Origin: Niallia alba
GTDB taxonomy: Bacteria > Bacillota > Bacilli > Bacillales > Cytobacillaceae
Direction of reading: 5' to 3'
DNA: 64,000 nt
Assembly (NCBI RefSeq): GCF_012933555.1
Contig: NZ_JABBPK010000001.1
Span: forward strand, 350,001 to 414,000
How positions within the stretch are numbered: the stretch's first letter is position 1; every line of letters begins with the position of its first letter. The notes below the pieces were generated by a model. The model did not search any database, had not been told where the DNA came from, and saw nothing but the letters and a program-made list of their open reading frames with translations. Shown one piece after another: positions 27,707-35,962 of this stretch. The position numbers and the translations under genes were made by a program.

Positions 27707-27790
27707 ATGAATTTAGGACAAGTGGTTGTTATTTTTGCGTCGAACCTTTCTTTATATAAATAGAAGGAGGTAAAAATAACCTATCTAGTC

Positions 27791-27824
27791 AAAAAGAGGC
27801 TAATATTGATTAGTCCCTTTTTTT
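27791..27824 (+). terminator. Terminator before the SigO-like gene
   Basis: AAAAAGAGGCTAAT pairs with ATTAGTCCCTTTTTTT with one bulge; a T run follows. Confidence 0.75.
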
Positions 27825-27867
27825 ACAACAAAAACAGAACATATGTTCCTTTTGGGAGGTTTAAAAT

Positions 27868-28515
27868 ATGAAGGAATGGCGTTCTTCACAGTCAGAAGCA
27901 TATACCACGTTTTTAGAGGAAAACAAATCATTATTAAGCAATCCAATTGTAAGGAGTTTTTTGCAAAAAAAGGTAAATGTTCATCTGTTAAAAAAAGCGA
28001 TCGAATGTCCGACAAAGGAAAATAAGGAAAAAGTGGATAAAGCCTTTAAAAAACATTTCTTTACTATTCGGTTTATTTCTTATATCACTTCTTCGATGGA
28101 GTATAGCACCATTAATTTTAATAAAAATGTAACGACATATCAGAAAAGGTTTCCTTTAATACTGACTGAAAAGGAAGAAGGAGGAGAGAGGGACATGCCT
28201 CTAAATGATAGGGAGGCAGAAATGGAATGGATAGTGGAGAAAGAAGATTTACGTTCTGGGATGGAGGAATATATTTCAGATGAAACGATATATTCAGCCA
28301 TTCTTGGCCTGACCTTATCACAACGAACGATTCTTACCTATGCTTACCTTTATAAATTATCGGATACAGAAATTGCCCGGATACTTAGTACGTCCCAGCA
28401 ATATGTGTCGAAAACGAGAAAAACAGCTTTAAAGCGTATTCTTACATTTACGAACAAAGGGAGGAAGGAAGATGGAATTAATAGACATGACTCAATGGAT
28501 GACGATGATCAGTAA
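27868..28515 (+). CDS. sigO: SigO/YvrI-like sigma factor subunit
   Basis: 215 residues. The C-terminal sigma-70 region 4 (about 150-200: LTLSQRTILTYAYLYKLSDTEIARILSTSQQYVSKTRKTALKRI) is a -35-binding helix-turn-helix. The N-terminal half is helical but lacks a clear region 2, the -10-recognition module; that module appears to be supplied by the small RsoA-like protein encoded 118 bp downstream, as in the two-part SigO-RsoA sigma factor of B. subtilis. Start ATG has GGGAGG upstream. Its stop lies inside the yvrJ gene (44-bp overlap), indicating translational coupling. Confidence 0.75.
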   Translation: MKEWRSSQSEAYTTFLEENKSLLSNPIVRSFLQKKVNVHLLKKAIECPTKENKEKVDKAFKKHFFTIRFISYITSSMEYSTINFNKNVTTYQKRFPLILTEKEEGGERDMPLNDREAEMEWIVEKEDLRSGMEEYISDETIYSAILGLTLSQRTILTYAYLYKLSDTEIARILSTSQQYVSKTRKTALKRILTFTNKGRKEDGINRHDSMDDDDQ

Positions 28516-28636
28516 TTTTGGTTTTCCGCTAACTTTATCATTATTTGTTCTACTTCGATTAGACAAAAAAATGGATGAACTTCTTAAGGAATGGAAGAAA
28601 ATTGATCAAGATCAACGAAAGGAAAATGCCAAATGA
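28472..28636 (+). CDS. yvrJ: YvrJ family small membrane protein
   Basis: 54 residues, ATG 28472 preceded by GGGAGGAAGGAAG. One hydrophobic segment (MISNFGFPLTLSLFVLLRL) is followed by a charged tail (DKKMDELLKEWKKIDQDQRKEN). This is the YvrJ layout, a single-pass protein of unknown role found beside SigO-type genes in Bacillus. It overlaps the SigO-like gene by 44 bp and the RsoA-like gene by 4 bp (ATGA), so the three form one operon. Confidence 0.75.
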   Translation: MELIDMTQWMTMISNFGFPLTLSLFVLLRLDKKMDELLKEWKKIDQDQRKENAK

Positions 28637-28872
28637 CAGATATGTACACGATGGTGAAAAGGGCCAAGGCAGATCCAGAAGTACTAAATGAATTAATTCA
28701 ACTGTTTGAGCCAAAGGTCAATAAATTAATGAAAAGAACAAATCCTAATGATATGGCAGATCTTTCTCAAGAGCTAAAAATAATGTTAATACAATCTGCC
28801 TACCAATATGACTTAAATAGTGTTCCAGGCTTTTGGGAGTTTAAAGATAAATATAAAAAAGAAGAGAGCTGA
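28633..28872 (+). CDS. rsoA: RsoA-like sigma co-factor (region 2-like)
   Basis: 79 residues, the same length as B. subtilis RsoA. MVKRAKADPEVLNELIQLFEPKVNKLMKR followed by ADLSQELKIMLIQSAYQYD resembles the first helices of sigma region 2 and the conserved core-binding helix. Expected to pair with the SigO-like protein to form a complete sigma factor for a small regulon. It starts in an ATGA overlap with yvrJ. No anti-sigma RsiO or oxalate decarboxylase gene is nearby, unlike B. subtilis. Confidence 0.75.
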   Translation: MTDMYTMVKRAKADPEVLNELIQLFEPKVNKLMKRTNPNDMADLSQELKIMLIQSAYQYDLNSVPGFWEFKDKYKKEES

Positions 28873-28879
28873 TAAGCAA

Positions 28880-28927
28880 AATCCGAACCCATCATGCCGA
28901 TTGGCTTGCAATGGCTGGGTTCGGATT
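28880..28927 (-). terminator. Terminator after the polyprenyl synthase gene
   Basis: AATCCGAACCCA (28880-28891) pairs perfectly with TGGGTTCGGATT (28916-28927). On the minus strand a TTTT run follows, so it serves dmkB and may also stop the convergent rsoA transcript. Confidence 0.75.
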
Positions 28928-28942
28928 ATGGTAAAGAGCACA

Positions 28943-29923
28943 TTAAACCTTCCTTTTTAATAAGCTAGTAGTAATTTCATAAAGATGGTTTTTGTAATCT
29001 CCTTCAGGTAATTTACTTAGTTGTTTGATGGCTTTTTCCGTATACTTTTTCGCAAGGAGTTCTGCTTTTTCAACTCCTTTGTATTTAGTTATAAGCTCAG
29101 AAATTAGCTGCATATCCTCGTCAGTCAAAGCATCTTTTTTATCTAAAAGAGGGATAAGCTCTTTAGGGTTTGCTTGGATTGCATAGATAAGTGGCAAATT
29201 GTAATGACCTTGCTTAATATCTGCCATTACAGGCTTTCCTAATGTTTGAGAATCTCCTTTATAATCTAGAATATCATCCATTATTTGAAAAGCCATGCCA
29301 ATATAATGTCCCATATTCCAAGCGTTCATAGCGAGTGGTCTGCTTGCTTCACTCTCGATTGCGCCGGAATAGCAGCTTACGGCAAAAAGCTGAGCTGTTT
29401 TTCCGGAGATTCTTGTTAAATAATTTTTAACCGTAACAGTAGATTGATAACGAGCATTTAATTGATCTAGCTCTCCGCTTAAGATTTTTTCCATGCTGCG
29501 GGCATTGAATTCTAAATGGGAAAGAGATGTTGCGTGCTTAGATAAAATTGTAAAACAAACACAGAATAGATAGTCACCTGCATAGATGGCAAACTTATTC
29601 CCGTTATGAGCATGGATAGTTGGAATGTTATGTCGTGTTGGTGATTCATCAATGACATCGTCATGGATGAGTGTTGCCATATGCAATGTTTCCAATGCCG
29701 CTGCCACAGCAACCGCACGACCTTTATCTTTTGAAGGACCTATTTGTGAACAAAGCAGGGAGTAGGCAGGTCTAAGTAGCTTGCCGCCGGAATAGATTAA
29801 ATCCTTAATCGTCTTTTCAACTACTTTATCACGAACACGAATATTACTTTTAATTAATTGAAGTACTTTAGACAAGTCATTTTTTAATTCTGGATACGTA
29901 TCCCACATTTGATGTACACGCAT
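28943..29923 (-). CDS. dmkB: Polyprenyl diphosphate synthase (DmkB-like)
   Basis: A 326-residue trans-prenyltransferase. Both Asp-rich motifs are present: LIHDDVIDESP (FARM) and FQIMDDILDYKGD (SARM). It lengthens isoprenyl diphosphates to the C35-type tail of quinones. Its location next to the Gx transporter, NDH-2, UbiA and FMN-transferase genes matches DmkB of the flavin-based EET loci described in Listeria, where it feeds a dedicated demethylmenaquinone pool, rather than the housekeeping HepT. It starts 4 bp after the Gx gene stop, and is co-transcribed with it. Confidence 0.85.
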   Translation of the reverse strand: MRVHQMWDTYPELKNDLSKVLQLIKSNIRVRDKVVEKTIKDLIYSGGKLLRPAYSLLCSQIGPSKDKGRAVAVAAALETLHMATLIHDDVIDESPTRHNIPTIHAHNGNKFAIYAGDYLFCVCFTILSKHATSLSHLEFNARSMEKILSGELDQLNARYQSTVTVKNYLTRISGKTAQLFAVSCYSGAIESEASRPLAMNAWNMGHYIGMAFQIMDDILDYKGDSQTLGKPVMADIKQGHYNLPLIYAIQANPKELIPLLDKKDALTDEDMQLISELITKYKGVEKAELLAKKYTEKAIKQLSKLPEGDYKNHLYEITTSLLKRKV

Positions 29924-29926
29924 AGT

Positions 29927-30478
29927 CTAACCTCTTTCATTACTAGATTCGTTTATTTCCGATAAATCTCGATAATATTGTAGTTTTTCTACATGTGTGA
30001 TTAAATAGTTGGCTAGTATTCCTATGGCTATTCCCGATAAGATCCCGATAAAGGATAGAACAGGTAAATATAAGAATACAGTCCATGTTTGTGCCACAAA
30101 ACCTGCAACGGCTAATTGTCCAATATTATGAAGAATTGCTCCGGTGGTACTTACACCGATTAAGCTAATTCGTTTTGTTCCAAGTTGTTTCGCACCCCAC
30201 ATGCCGATAAAGCTTAAGAGAGCTCCACTAGCACTATACATAAAAGTAGAAAGCGTTCCTCCTAATAATGTTGCCAAGCAAAGTCTAATTGCGACTACTT
30301 TAAAGGCATCTTTTGTAGAAAGTGTATATAACGCCAAGCATGTGATAATATTTGCTAATCCAAGTTTTGCTCCTGGAGCAAATGCAAAGGGAAAAGGGAT
30401 AGCCCGTTCCAATAAGCTTATAATTACTGCTTGAGATGCAAGTAGTGCTATATATACAAGGCGTTGATTTTTCGTCAT
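29927..30478 (-). CDS. eetB: Gx transporter family membrane protein (EetB-like)
   Basis: 183 residues with about five membrane helices (YIALLASQAVIISLLERAIP, FAPGAKLGLANIITCLALY, LLGGTLSTFMYSASGALLSF, VFLYLPVLSFIGILSGIAIG). The APGAKLGLANI signature belongs to the Gx transporter family, sometimes annotated heptaprenyl diphosphate synthase component I. In Listeria-type EET loci a protein of this family helps move electrons from quinol to surface flavins; the transport role is unproven. ATG 30478 (product MTKNQRL) is preferred; 30493 is the alternative. It precedes dmkB by 3 bp. Confidence 0.78.
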   Translation of the reverse strand: MTKNQRLVYIALLASQAVIISLLERAIPFPFAFAPGAKLGLANIITCLALYTLSTKDAFKVVAIRLCLATLLGGTLSTFMYSASGALLSFIGMWGAKQLGTKRISLIGVSTTGAILHNIGQLAVAGFVAQTWTVFLYLPVLSFIGILSGIAIGILANYLITHVEKLQYYRDLSEINESSNERG

Positions 30479-30759
30479 ATTCTCAACTTCCATTCTTGCG
30501 AATATAATTATTCCTATAAATAAGTTGATTGTAGGTTAAACAAATACTGATACCTATTAATCAGTACAGGACAAAAAAGAATAGGTATTTGCAGATTCTT
30601 TATTCTATAACTTACCCTATTGTTAACAGGTTGATTGGAGCTGATATACGAGACTCCCCGCGGAAAGCAACCTATTGGTTTAAAAGCTTAAGGTTTATAA
30701 AACGGTTAAAGAATAAAATCCAATAGATTCTTTTTTCTCCTTTACTGATTCAAAGGATT

Positions 30760-30800
30760 GCTAGAAACATGGAGAACGTTGTATTCCCTATGTTTCTAGC
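30760..30800. other. Hairpin downstream of ndh2
   Basis: GCTAGAAACAT (30760-30770) pairs exactly with ATGTTTCTAGC (30790-30800). No T tract follows on the minus strand, so it may protect or process the ndh2 mRNA rather than terminate it. The rest of 30494-30760 shows no gene; a fragment of a common Bacillus repeat (CCCCGCGGAAAGCAA) occurs near 30656. Confidence 0.45.
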
Positions 30801-30810
30801 ATATTGTCAA

Positions 30811-32682
30811 TTATTTATAGTCTTTATATATCGCTCGTTCTTTTCCGTACCACCAGTCGCCCAATTTTCTTTGAAGGAAAGGAACAACCCAGTAGTCTAA
30901 TCCAAATGTACGACCAGATCCATTCATTAAAGCGATAGATGCTGGTAATGCCCATACTTTATCCCATCCAAGCATTGCACATAAAGTGAACATTACTAAG
31001 AATGCAGCACTTGCAGCATTTGCTAACCATGTGAATAAACCTGCAAGAATTGCTAATCCGATTGCTAACTCAATAAAGATCATCATTTTTTGCATAAATA
31101 GCGCAACTTCTGGTGTTGGAAGCATGATTTTCATAATCCACTCAAACCAGAATGGCATTTTACTTAAAATTGGTGTTGCAAAATCAGTAGAAGTTGCCGC
31201 TTCACTAGCACCACTTGTAGCAGTTTGTAACCATTCAAAAGGCATTTTAACACTTGTAGCAGTTAACCAAGAATCTTCACCAAGACCATTGAATAGGTTT
31301 GGAACCTTTGACCAGCTGGAAATAGAATCTTTCCATGTTGATTCTCCCCATAGCTTCGCACATGCTTCTATTATCCAGAAACCTGCAACAAATACGCGTA
31401 AAGGTAAGCTCCAAAGGACATTGCCATAGCGTGTTAAGAAATCGCGGAAGATATTACGCTTATCTTTTGTATGGAAAAACTCATGCATTACATATTGGTA
31501 CATATAATAGCCACTTCTGATACCAAAGAAATAATATAGATTAACCATATGCTTCATGAAGTTTGCAAACCAACCGCTTAGATGAACACCACTTAAATTA
31601 GCAACACCGTATCTTGCTCCGATGGAAACCATAACACCATGGTACTTTCCTACATATTCTTCCTTTTCACCACCGCTAATTTCTGCAATAATATTTTTAG
31701 CTGCAGTCATAGCAGTTTGTTCAGCAGCCTCAACAATTTGTGGAGTAGGCTTTCCAGGCTCTTCTTCAAAATATGCTAAGTCACCAACTACATAAACATC
31801 TTTATAGTCTTCAGATTCCATATGAGCATTTACTTTTAAGCGACCTGCTCTTCCAGCTGACATGCCGTAATCTTTTGTATCAGAGTTTGCGCGAACACCC
31901 GCTGTCCAAATAAGTGTATAAGTCGGTAGCTCTTCGCCGGATTTTAGTACGATAGCATCTTCTTTGACTTCAACAATTGGAGCGCTTTTTAAGATTTTAA
32001 CTCCTTGCTTCACCATATAGCTTTCTGCTTTATCAGCATCTCTGCGTTCTAGCATATTTAATATAGTAGGAGCAGCTTCTACAACATATAAAGTAATATC
32101 ATCTGCATCTAGTTTATAGTCTTTCGCTAATCGTTCTTTCCATTCAATAAGTTCCCCAACCATTTCGATTCCCGTGAACCCAGAACCACAGACAGTAAAG
32201 GTCAGCATGGCTTTTCTTGTAGCTTCATCGTGAACAGTAGCCGCTTTACGAACGATCTTTTCAATATGTTCTCTTAATCTAACAGCATCTTCCCAAGACC
32301 AAAGGGTAAAGCCATTTTCTTGTACTCCAGGTGTTCCAAAATCATTTGGTTCGCCACCCATTCCTAAGATTAGATAATCAAAAGAAAATTGACCGTGCTC
32401 TGTTGTAACTACTTTGCTTTGATAATCAACATGCTTAACGTTGTCTGTAACTAATTTAACCTTTGTGCGATTAAATAAACGGCGTAAATCAAATTGAATA
32501 GCATCCGGCTCTACTCTATGTGCAGCAACCTCATGTAATTCAGTCATCATTGTATGATAGGAATGTCTATCTATAAGTGTAATGGAAACTGAATCATCTT
32601 TTTTATACTTTTTAGCAAGTTTTTTTGCGGCATGAACGCCTGCATAACCTGCTCCGATTATGACAATATTTTTTTTGTCCAT
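30811..32682 (-). CDS. ndh2: Type II NADH dehydrogenase with C-terminal DoxX-like membrane domain (EET Ndh2)
   Basis: 623 residues, about 200 longer than ordinary NDH-2. FAD-binding GAGYAGVHAAKKL at residue 8 and NADH-binding VCGSGFTGIEMVGEL near 165 define the flavoprotein (1-400). The C-terminal part (about 410-620) has several membrane helices of DoxX type. This fusion is the hallmark of the Ndh2 that passes NADH electrons to demethylmenaquinone in Gram-positive EET. It is divergent from fmnB and upstream of the Gx and dmkB genes. Candidate Rex/Fnr sites lie upstream. Confidence 0.88.
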   Translation of the reverse strand: MDKKNIVIIGAGYAGVHAAKKLAKKYKKDDSVSITLIDRHSYHTMMTELHEVAAHRVEPDAIQFDLRRLFNRTKVKLVTDNVKHVDYQSKVVTTEHGQFSFDYLILGMGGEPNDFGTPGVQENGFTLWSWEDAVRLREHIEKIVRKAATVHDEATRKAMLTFTVCGSGFTGIEMVGELIEWKERLAKDYKLDADDITLYVVEAAPTILNMLERRDADKAESYMVKQGVKILKSAPIVEVKEDAIVLKSGEELPTYTLIWTAGVRANSDTKDYGMSAGRAGRLKVNAHMESEDYKDVYVVGDLAYFEEEPGKPTPQIVEAAEQTAMTAAKNIIAEISGGEKEEYVGKYHGVMVSIGARYGVANLSGVHLSGWFANFMKHMVNLYYFFGIRSGYYMYQYVMHEFFHTKDKRNIFRDFLTRYGNVLWSLPLRVFVAGFWIIEACAKLWGESTWKDSISSWSKVPNLFNGLGEDSWLTATSVKMPFEWLQTATSGASEAATSTDFATPILSKMPFWFEWIMKIMLPTPEVALFMQKMMIFIELAIGLAILAGLFTWLANAASAAFLVMFTLCAMLGWDKVWALPASIALMNGSGRTFGLDYWVVPFLQRKLGDWWYGKERAIYKDYK

Positions 32683-32718
32683 TCTTCCTATTCACTCCCA
32701 TAATAGTTAATTACTTTT

Positions 32719-32736
32719 TTGTGAAGTTTTGAACAA
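32719..32736. promoter_or_regulatory. Rex-like site near the ndh2 start
   Basis: TTGTGAAGTTTTGAACAA is an imperfect 18-bp palindrome resembling the Rex consensus TTGTGAA-N4-TTCACAA, located 37 bp upstream of ndh2. Confidence 0.4.
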
Positions 32737-32993
32737 TACTAATATAACAATGTGGTTTATATCTGTCTATGGACTTCATAGAATGTATACAATTTAAAAT
32801 TTCGATTGTTCACATTTTCGAAACATTTATAAACAGAGTATTTTTGTCATAAATTCTCCATATTTTAAGAAGGTGCTGATAAACACTATTAAGACAATGG
32901 TTAATCCGTAAATCGGCTGTTTTATAGGCTTTTGTCCACTAAAAAGTCGATAGACAGTGGCAGAAAGCAATGATAAAATGACGGTGTTATAAA

Positions 32994-33009
32994 TGTGAAA
33001 AAATTCACA
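32994..33009. promoter_or_regulatory. Fnr/Rex-type palindrome between ndh2 and fmnB
   Basis: TGTGAAAAAATTCACA is a perfect TGTGAA-N4-TTCACA palindrome, matching both the Rex core and the Bacillus Fnr box TGTGA-N6-TCACA. An overlapping half-site TTGTGAAAATAATAACAA follows (33010-33027). It lies 84 bp upstream of fmnB. Confidence 0.55.
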
Positions 33010-33092
33010 TTGTGAAAATAATAACAAATTATATGGATTATAGAAAAAAATAAAACAACCATAATGTGATATTCATAGAAGGGATGATTTGA

Positions 33093-34139
33093 ATGAATAA
33101 ATTTAAAATGGCGGTGATCCTTTTTCTTTCCCTCCTTTTATTAGTAGGCTGTGGCAAGCAAAAGGAATCTGATGCAGGAGTAACTAGTACCCCATATAAA
33201 AGAACGGAATTTTTAATGGGAACAGTAGTTACGATTAAAATCTATGATAAGGACAAGGAAGCCGTATTAGATCAAGTGTTTGATCGAATAGAGTTATTAG
33301 CAAGCCAAATCACGGTGAACGAAGAGGGCTCTATTGTGGATGAAATAAATGAAAATGCTGGTCGTAAGCCACTTCAAGTACCAGATGATATCTACCGTTT
33401 AGTGAAAGCAGGAAAAGAATATAGTGGTTACTCAGGAGGGGACTTTGATATAACAATTGGTCCGTTAACTAATTTGTGGCATATTGGATTTCCAGATGAG
33501 AAAAAGCCAACGCAATCAGAAATTGATGCCGTTCTCCCTTTTATTAACTATTCAAAGATAGAATTAAATGAAGAAAACCAAACAATATATTTGCCGGAAC
33601 AAGGAATGATGTTGGATTTAGGAGGAATAGCAAAAGGGTTTATAACAGACGAAGTTGTTAAAGTATTAAACGATAATGGTGTGAAATCTGCCATTGTTGA
33701 TTTAGGCGGAAACATTTATGTAAAAGGAATGAATCCTTCCGGAAAACCTTGGGAAGTTGGGGTTCAGGATCCTTTTTCCGATAGGGGCGAAATGGTAGGG
33801 AAAATGGAAGAAAGCAATACTTCTATTGTTACATCTGGGATATATGAACGGTATTTAGAGGTAGATGGAGTGAAATACCACCATATTCTTAGTCCCAAAA
33901 CTGGCTACTCTGTCAATAATGATGTTGCTGGTATAACGATTGTTTCCGATAAGTCATTCGATGGAGACGGATACTCTACAACAATATTTATAAAAGGGGT
34001 AGAAGAAGGGTTAAAAGCAGTAGAACAAATGGATGGAATGGAAGCCATTTTTGTAACCAAAGATAAAGAAGTTTACTTAACATCAGGACTAAAAGGTAAA
34101 TTTACATTAACGAATGAGAAATTTAAATTAGCAAATTAA
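33093..34139 (+). CDS. fmnB: FAD:protein FMN transferase lipoprotein (ApbE/FmnB)
   Basis: 348 residues. Signal peptide with lipobox LLLLVGC (Cys near 20) anchors it outside the membrane. The ApbE fold follows: FLMGTVVTIKIYD, the FAD-binding SGGDFDITIGPLTNLW, LDLGGIAKGFITDEV, and the metal-binding HHILSPKTGY, with the GDGYSTTIFIKG region at the end. It attaches FMN from FAD to Thr of target proteins on the cell surface. In EET loci the target is the lipoprotein PplA; no such target is encoded here. First gene of a plus-strand operon, with AGAAGGGATG as RBS. Confidence 0.9.
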   Translation: MNKFKMAVILFLSLLLLVGCGKQKESDAGVTSTPYKRTEFLMGTVVTIKIYDKDKEAVLDQVFDRIELLASQITVNEEGSIVDEINENAGRKPLQVPDDIYRLVKAGKEYSGYSGGDFDITIGPLTNLWHIGFPDEKKPTQSEIDAVLPFINYSKIELNEENQTIYLPEQGMMLDLGGIAKGFITDEVVKVLNDNGVKSAIVDLGGNIYVKGMNPSGKPWEVGVQDPFSDRGEMVGKMEESNTSIVTSGIYERYLEVDGVKYHHILSPKTGYSVNNDVAGITIVSDKSFDGDGYSTTIFIKGVEEGLKAVEQMDGMEAIFVTKDKEVYLTSGLKGKFTLTNEKFKLAN

Positions 34140-34163
34140 TAAGGAAGAAAGGGGTCATTAGGA

Positions 34164-35105
34164 ATGTCGATTCGTTCATTTTTAAAGTTAGTAGAAATAC
34201 AAACAAAAATAGCTAGTATATTCCCATTTTTTATCGGAATATTATTCGTATTATACCGTTATGAAGCACTCCATTGGAAAAACACGCTTATATTTTTTAG
34301 CTCCATGTTAATCTTTGATTTAACAACAACAGCCATTAATAATTATATGGATTATCGAAAAGCAAATAGTGATGAATACAGGAAAGAAAAAAACGTGATT
34401 GGGCAAGAGGGAATAAAAGAAAGTACGGTTATCGCAACGATTTTAACACTCTTTTTAACAGCGACGGGATTAGGCGTTTGGCTCACAGTGGAAACGGGAT
34501 TATTGGTGCTTTTGATTGGTTTTATATGTTTTTGTATTGGCATCTTGTATACCTTTGGACCAATTCCTTTATCAAGAATGCCTTTAGGAGAATTATTTTC
34601 TGGCGTAACAATGGGAGTTGGAATCGTCTTTCTAACAGTGTATGTAAACGCATTTGATTATGGTATTGCATCATTAGTATGGGAACAGGAAATGATTATG
34701 CTGCAAGTGAACATTATAAAAATAATAGAAATTATCATTGTATCCTTACCGTGTATGTTTACGATTGCAAACCTAATGCTGGCAAATAATATTTGTGATG
34801 TGGAAGACGATATAAAGAACCATCGTTTCACTTTACCATTTTATTTAGGAAAGAAATATTCTTTATGGTTATATAATGGCCTTTATGCTGGATCCTTTGT
34901 TGCGATACTGATCTGTGTATTTCTCCATCTACTACCAGCTATTGCATTAATTAGTTTAATAGCGATATTACCAGTATATAAGCATATTCGGATTTTTAAC
35001 CAAATCCAAGTTAAATCAAAAACATTTAGTTTAGCAGTCAAAAATTTAATTATCGTTAATGGATTTCTAGTAGTATCGTTAGCGATGTCTTTCATTATTA
35101 GATAA
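34164..35105 (+). CDS. dmkA: UbiA family prenyltransferase (DmkA-like)
   Basis: 313 residues with eight to nine membrane helices. The first Asp motif is NNYMDYRKANSDEYR and the second is NNICDVEDDIKNHR, both needed for Mg-diphosphate binding. It transfers the polyprenyl tail made by DmkB onto 1,4-dihydroxy-2-naphthoate, giving demethylmenaquinone. Position between fmnB (24 bp) and the ECF genes matches DmkA of Listeria-type EET loci, a paralogue of MenA. Confidence 0.87.
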   Translation: MSIRSFLKLVEIQTKIASIFPFFIGILFVLYRYEALHWKNTLIFFSSMLIFDLTTTAINNYMDYRKANSDEYRKEKNVIGQEGIKESTVIATILTLFLTATGLGVWLTVETGLLVLLIGFICFCIGILYTFGPIPLSRMPLGELFSGVTMGVGIVFLTVYVNAFDYGIASLVWEQEMIMLQVNIIKIIEIIIVSLPCMFTIANLMLANNICDVEDDIKNHRFTLPFYLGKKYSLWLYNGLYAGSFVAILICVFLHLLPAIALISLIAILPVYKHIRIFNQIQVKSKTFSLAVKNLIIVNGFLVVSLAMSFIIR

Positions 35106-35158
35106 AAATATAACGGATAAGCAAAACACTGGTGCTTTTCCCATAAGGGGGGATTGGT

Positions 35159-35962
35159 TTGGGAATTGTTTTAGAAGTGAAAGGATTAAGCTTTCGATAT
35201 GACAAAAGGCAGGATAGAGGCAATGTAATGGACGTTTCCTTTCAGTTAAGAGAGGGAGAATGGACGGCGCTTATTGGCCATAATGGCAGTGGTAAATCAA
35301 CTTTAGCGAATTTGCTTGTTGGATTGCTTCAATTAGATGAAGGAAAAATTAAGTTGAATGGATCGGTTACAAAGAAAGAGCAAAGTTTTGAGCATATTGG
35401 GATTATTTTTCAAAATCCAGAAAATCAATTTATTGGAACAACGGTAGAAGATGATGTTGCTTTCGGACTGGAAAATATAAATATGTCTTATGAAGAAATG
35501 CGAGAAAGAGTGGATAAAGCATTATTAGATGTAGATATGCTCGATTATCGTATGGCCGATCCTTCTCAATTATCAGGCGGCCAAAAACAAAGAGTTGCGA
35601 TTGCAGGAATGCTAGCATTAGAGCCAAAGGTACTCATATTGGATGAAGCCTTTGTTATGTTAGATCCAAGAAGCCGCAAGGAATTAATGGCTACGATACG
35701 TAAATTAACAAACAAGGGAATGACGATTCTATCTATTACTCATGACATGGAGGAAGCAGCACATGCTGACAAAGTGATGGTCATGGAGCGAGGGAGAATT
35801 AAAACAGTAGATAGCCCCTCACAGCTCTTCTTTTCAGATTCAACACTAGAAAAGCCGTTTGCAGAGAAACTGAGAGAAGCATTGAAAAGTAGAAAACGTA
35901 AGGTTCCAGATAAATACATGACAGAAGAAGAAATGGTGCTATGGATATGCAAATCGAATTAA
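35159..35962 (+). CDS. ecfA1: ECF transporter ATPase (EcfA1-type)
   Basis: 267 residues. Walker A GHNGSGKST, Q-loop IIFQNPENQF, signature LSGGQKQRV and Walker B VLILDEAF are intact. One of the paired ATPases that power vitamin uptake through EcfT and an S-component. Start TTG 35159 with AAGGGGGG upstream. It overlaps the next ATPase gene by 22 bp. In EET loci a neighbouring ECF module is used to export FAD/riboflavin precursor through an RibU-like protein; no S-component gene is in this cluster. Confidence 0.9.
   Translation: MGIVLEVKGLSFRYDKRQDRGNVMDVSFQLREGEWTALIGHNGSGKSTLANLLVGLLQLDEGKIKLNGSVTKKEQSFEHIGIIFQNPENQFIGTTVEDDVAFGLENINMSYEEMRERVDKALLDVDMLDYRMADPSQLSGGQKQRVAIAGMLALEPKVLILDEAFVMLDPRSRKELMATIRKLTNKGMTILSITHDMEEAAHADKVMVMERGRIKTVDSPSQLFFSDSTLEKPFAEKLREALKSRKRKVPDKYMTEEEMVLWICKSN

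Noticed and set aside
29927-30493. Heptaprenyl diphosphate synthase component I (HepS)
   Set aside because: It is a multi-pass membrane protein with the Gx transporter signature, not the soluble HepS subunit.
30986-31429. 147-codon ORF opposite ndh2
   Set aside because: Fully antisense to a well-supported gene and without RBS or family features; a codon-shadow frame.
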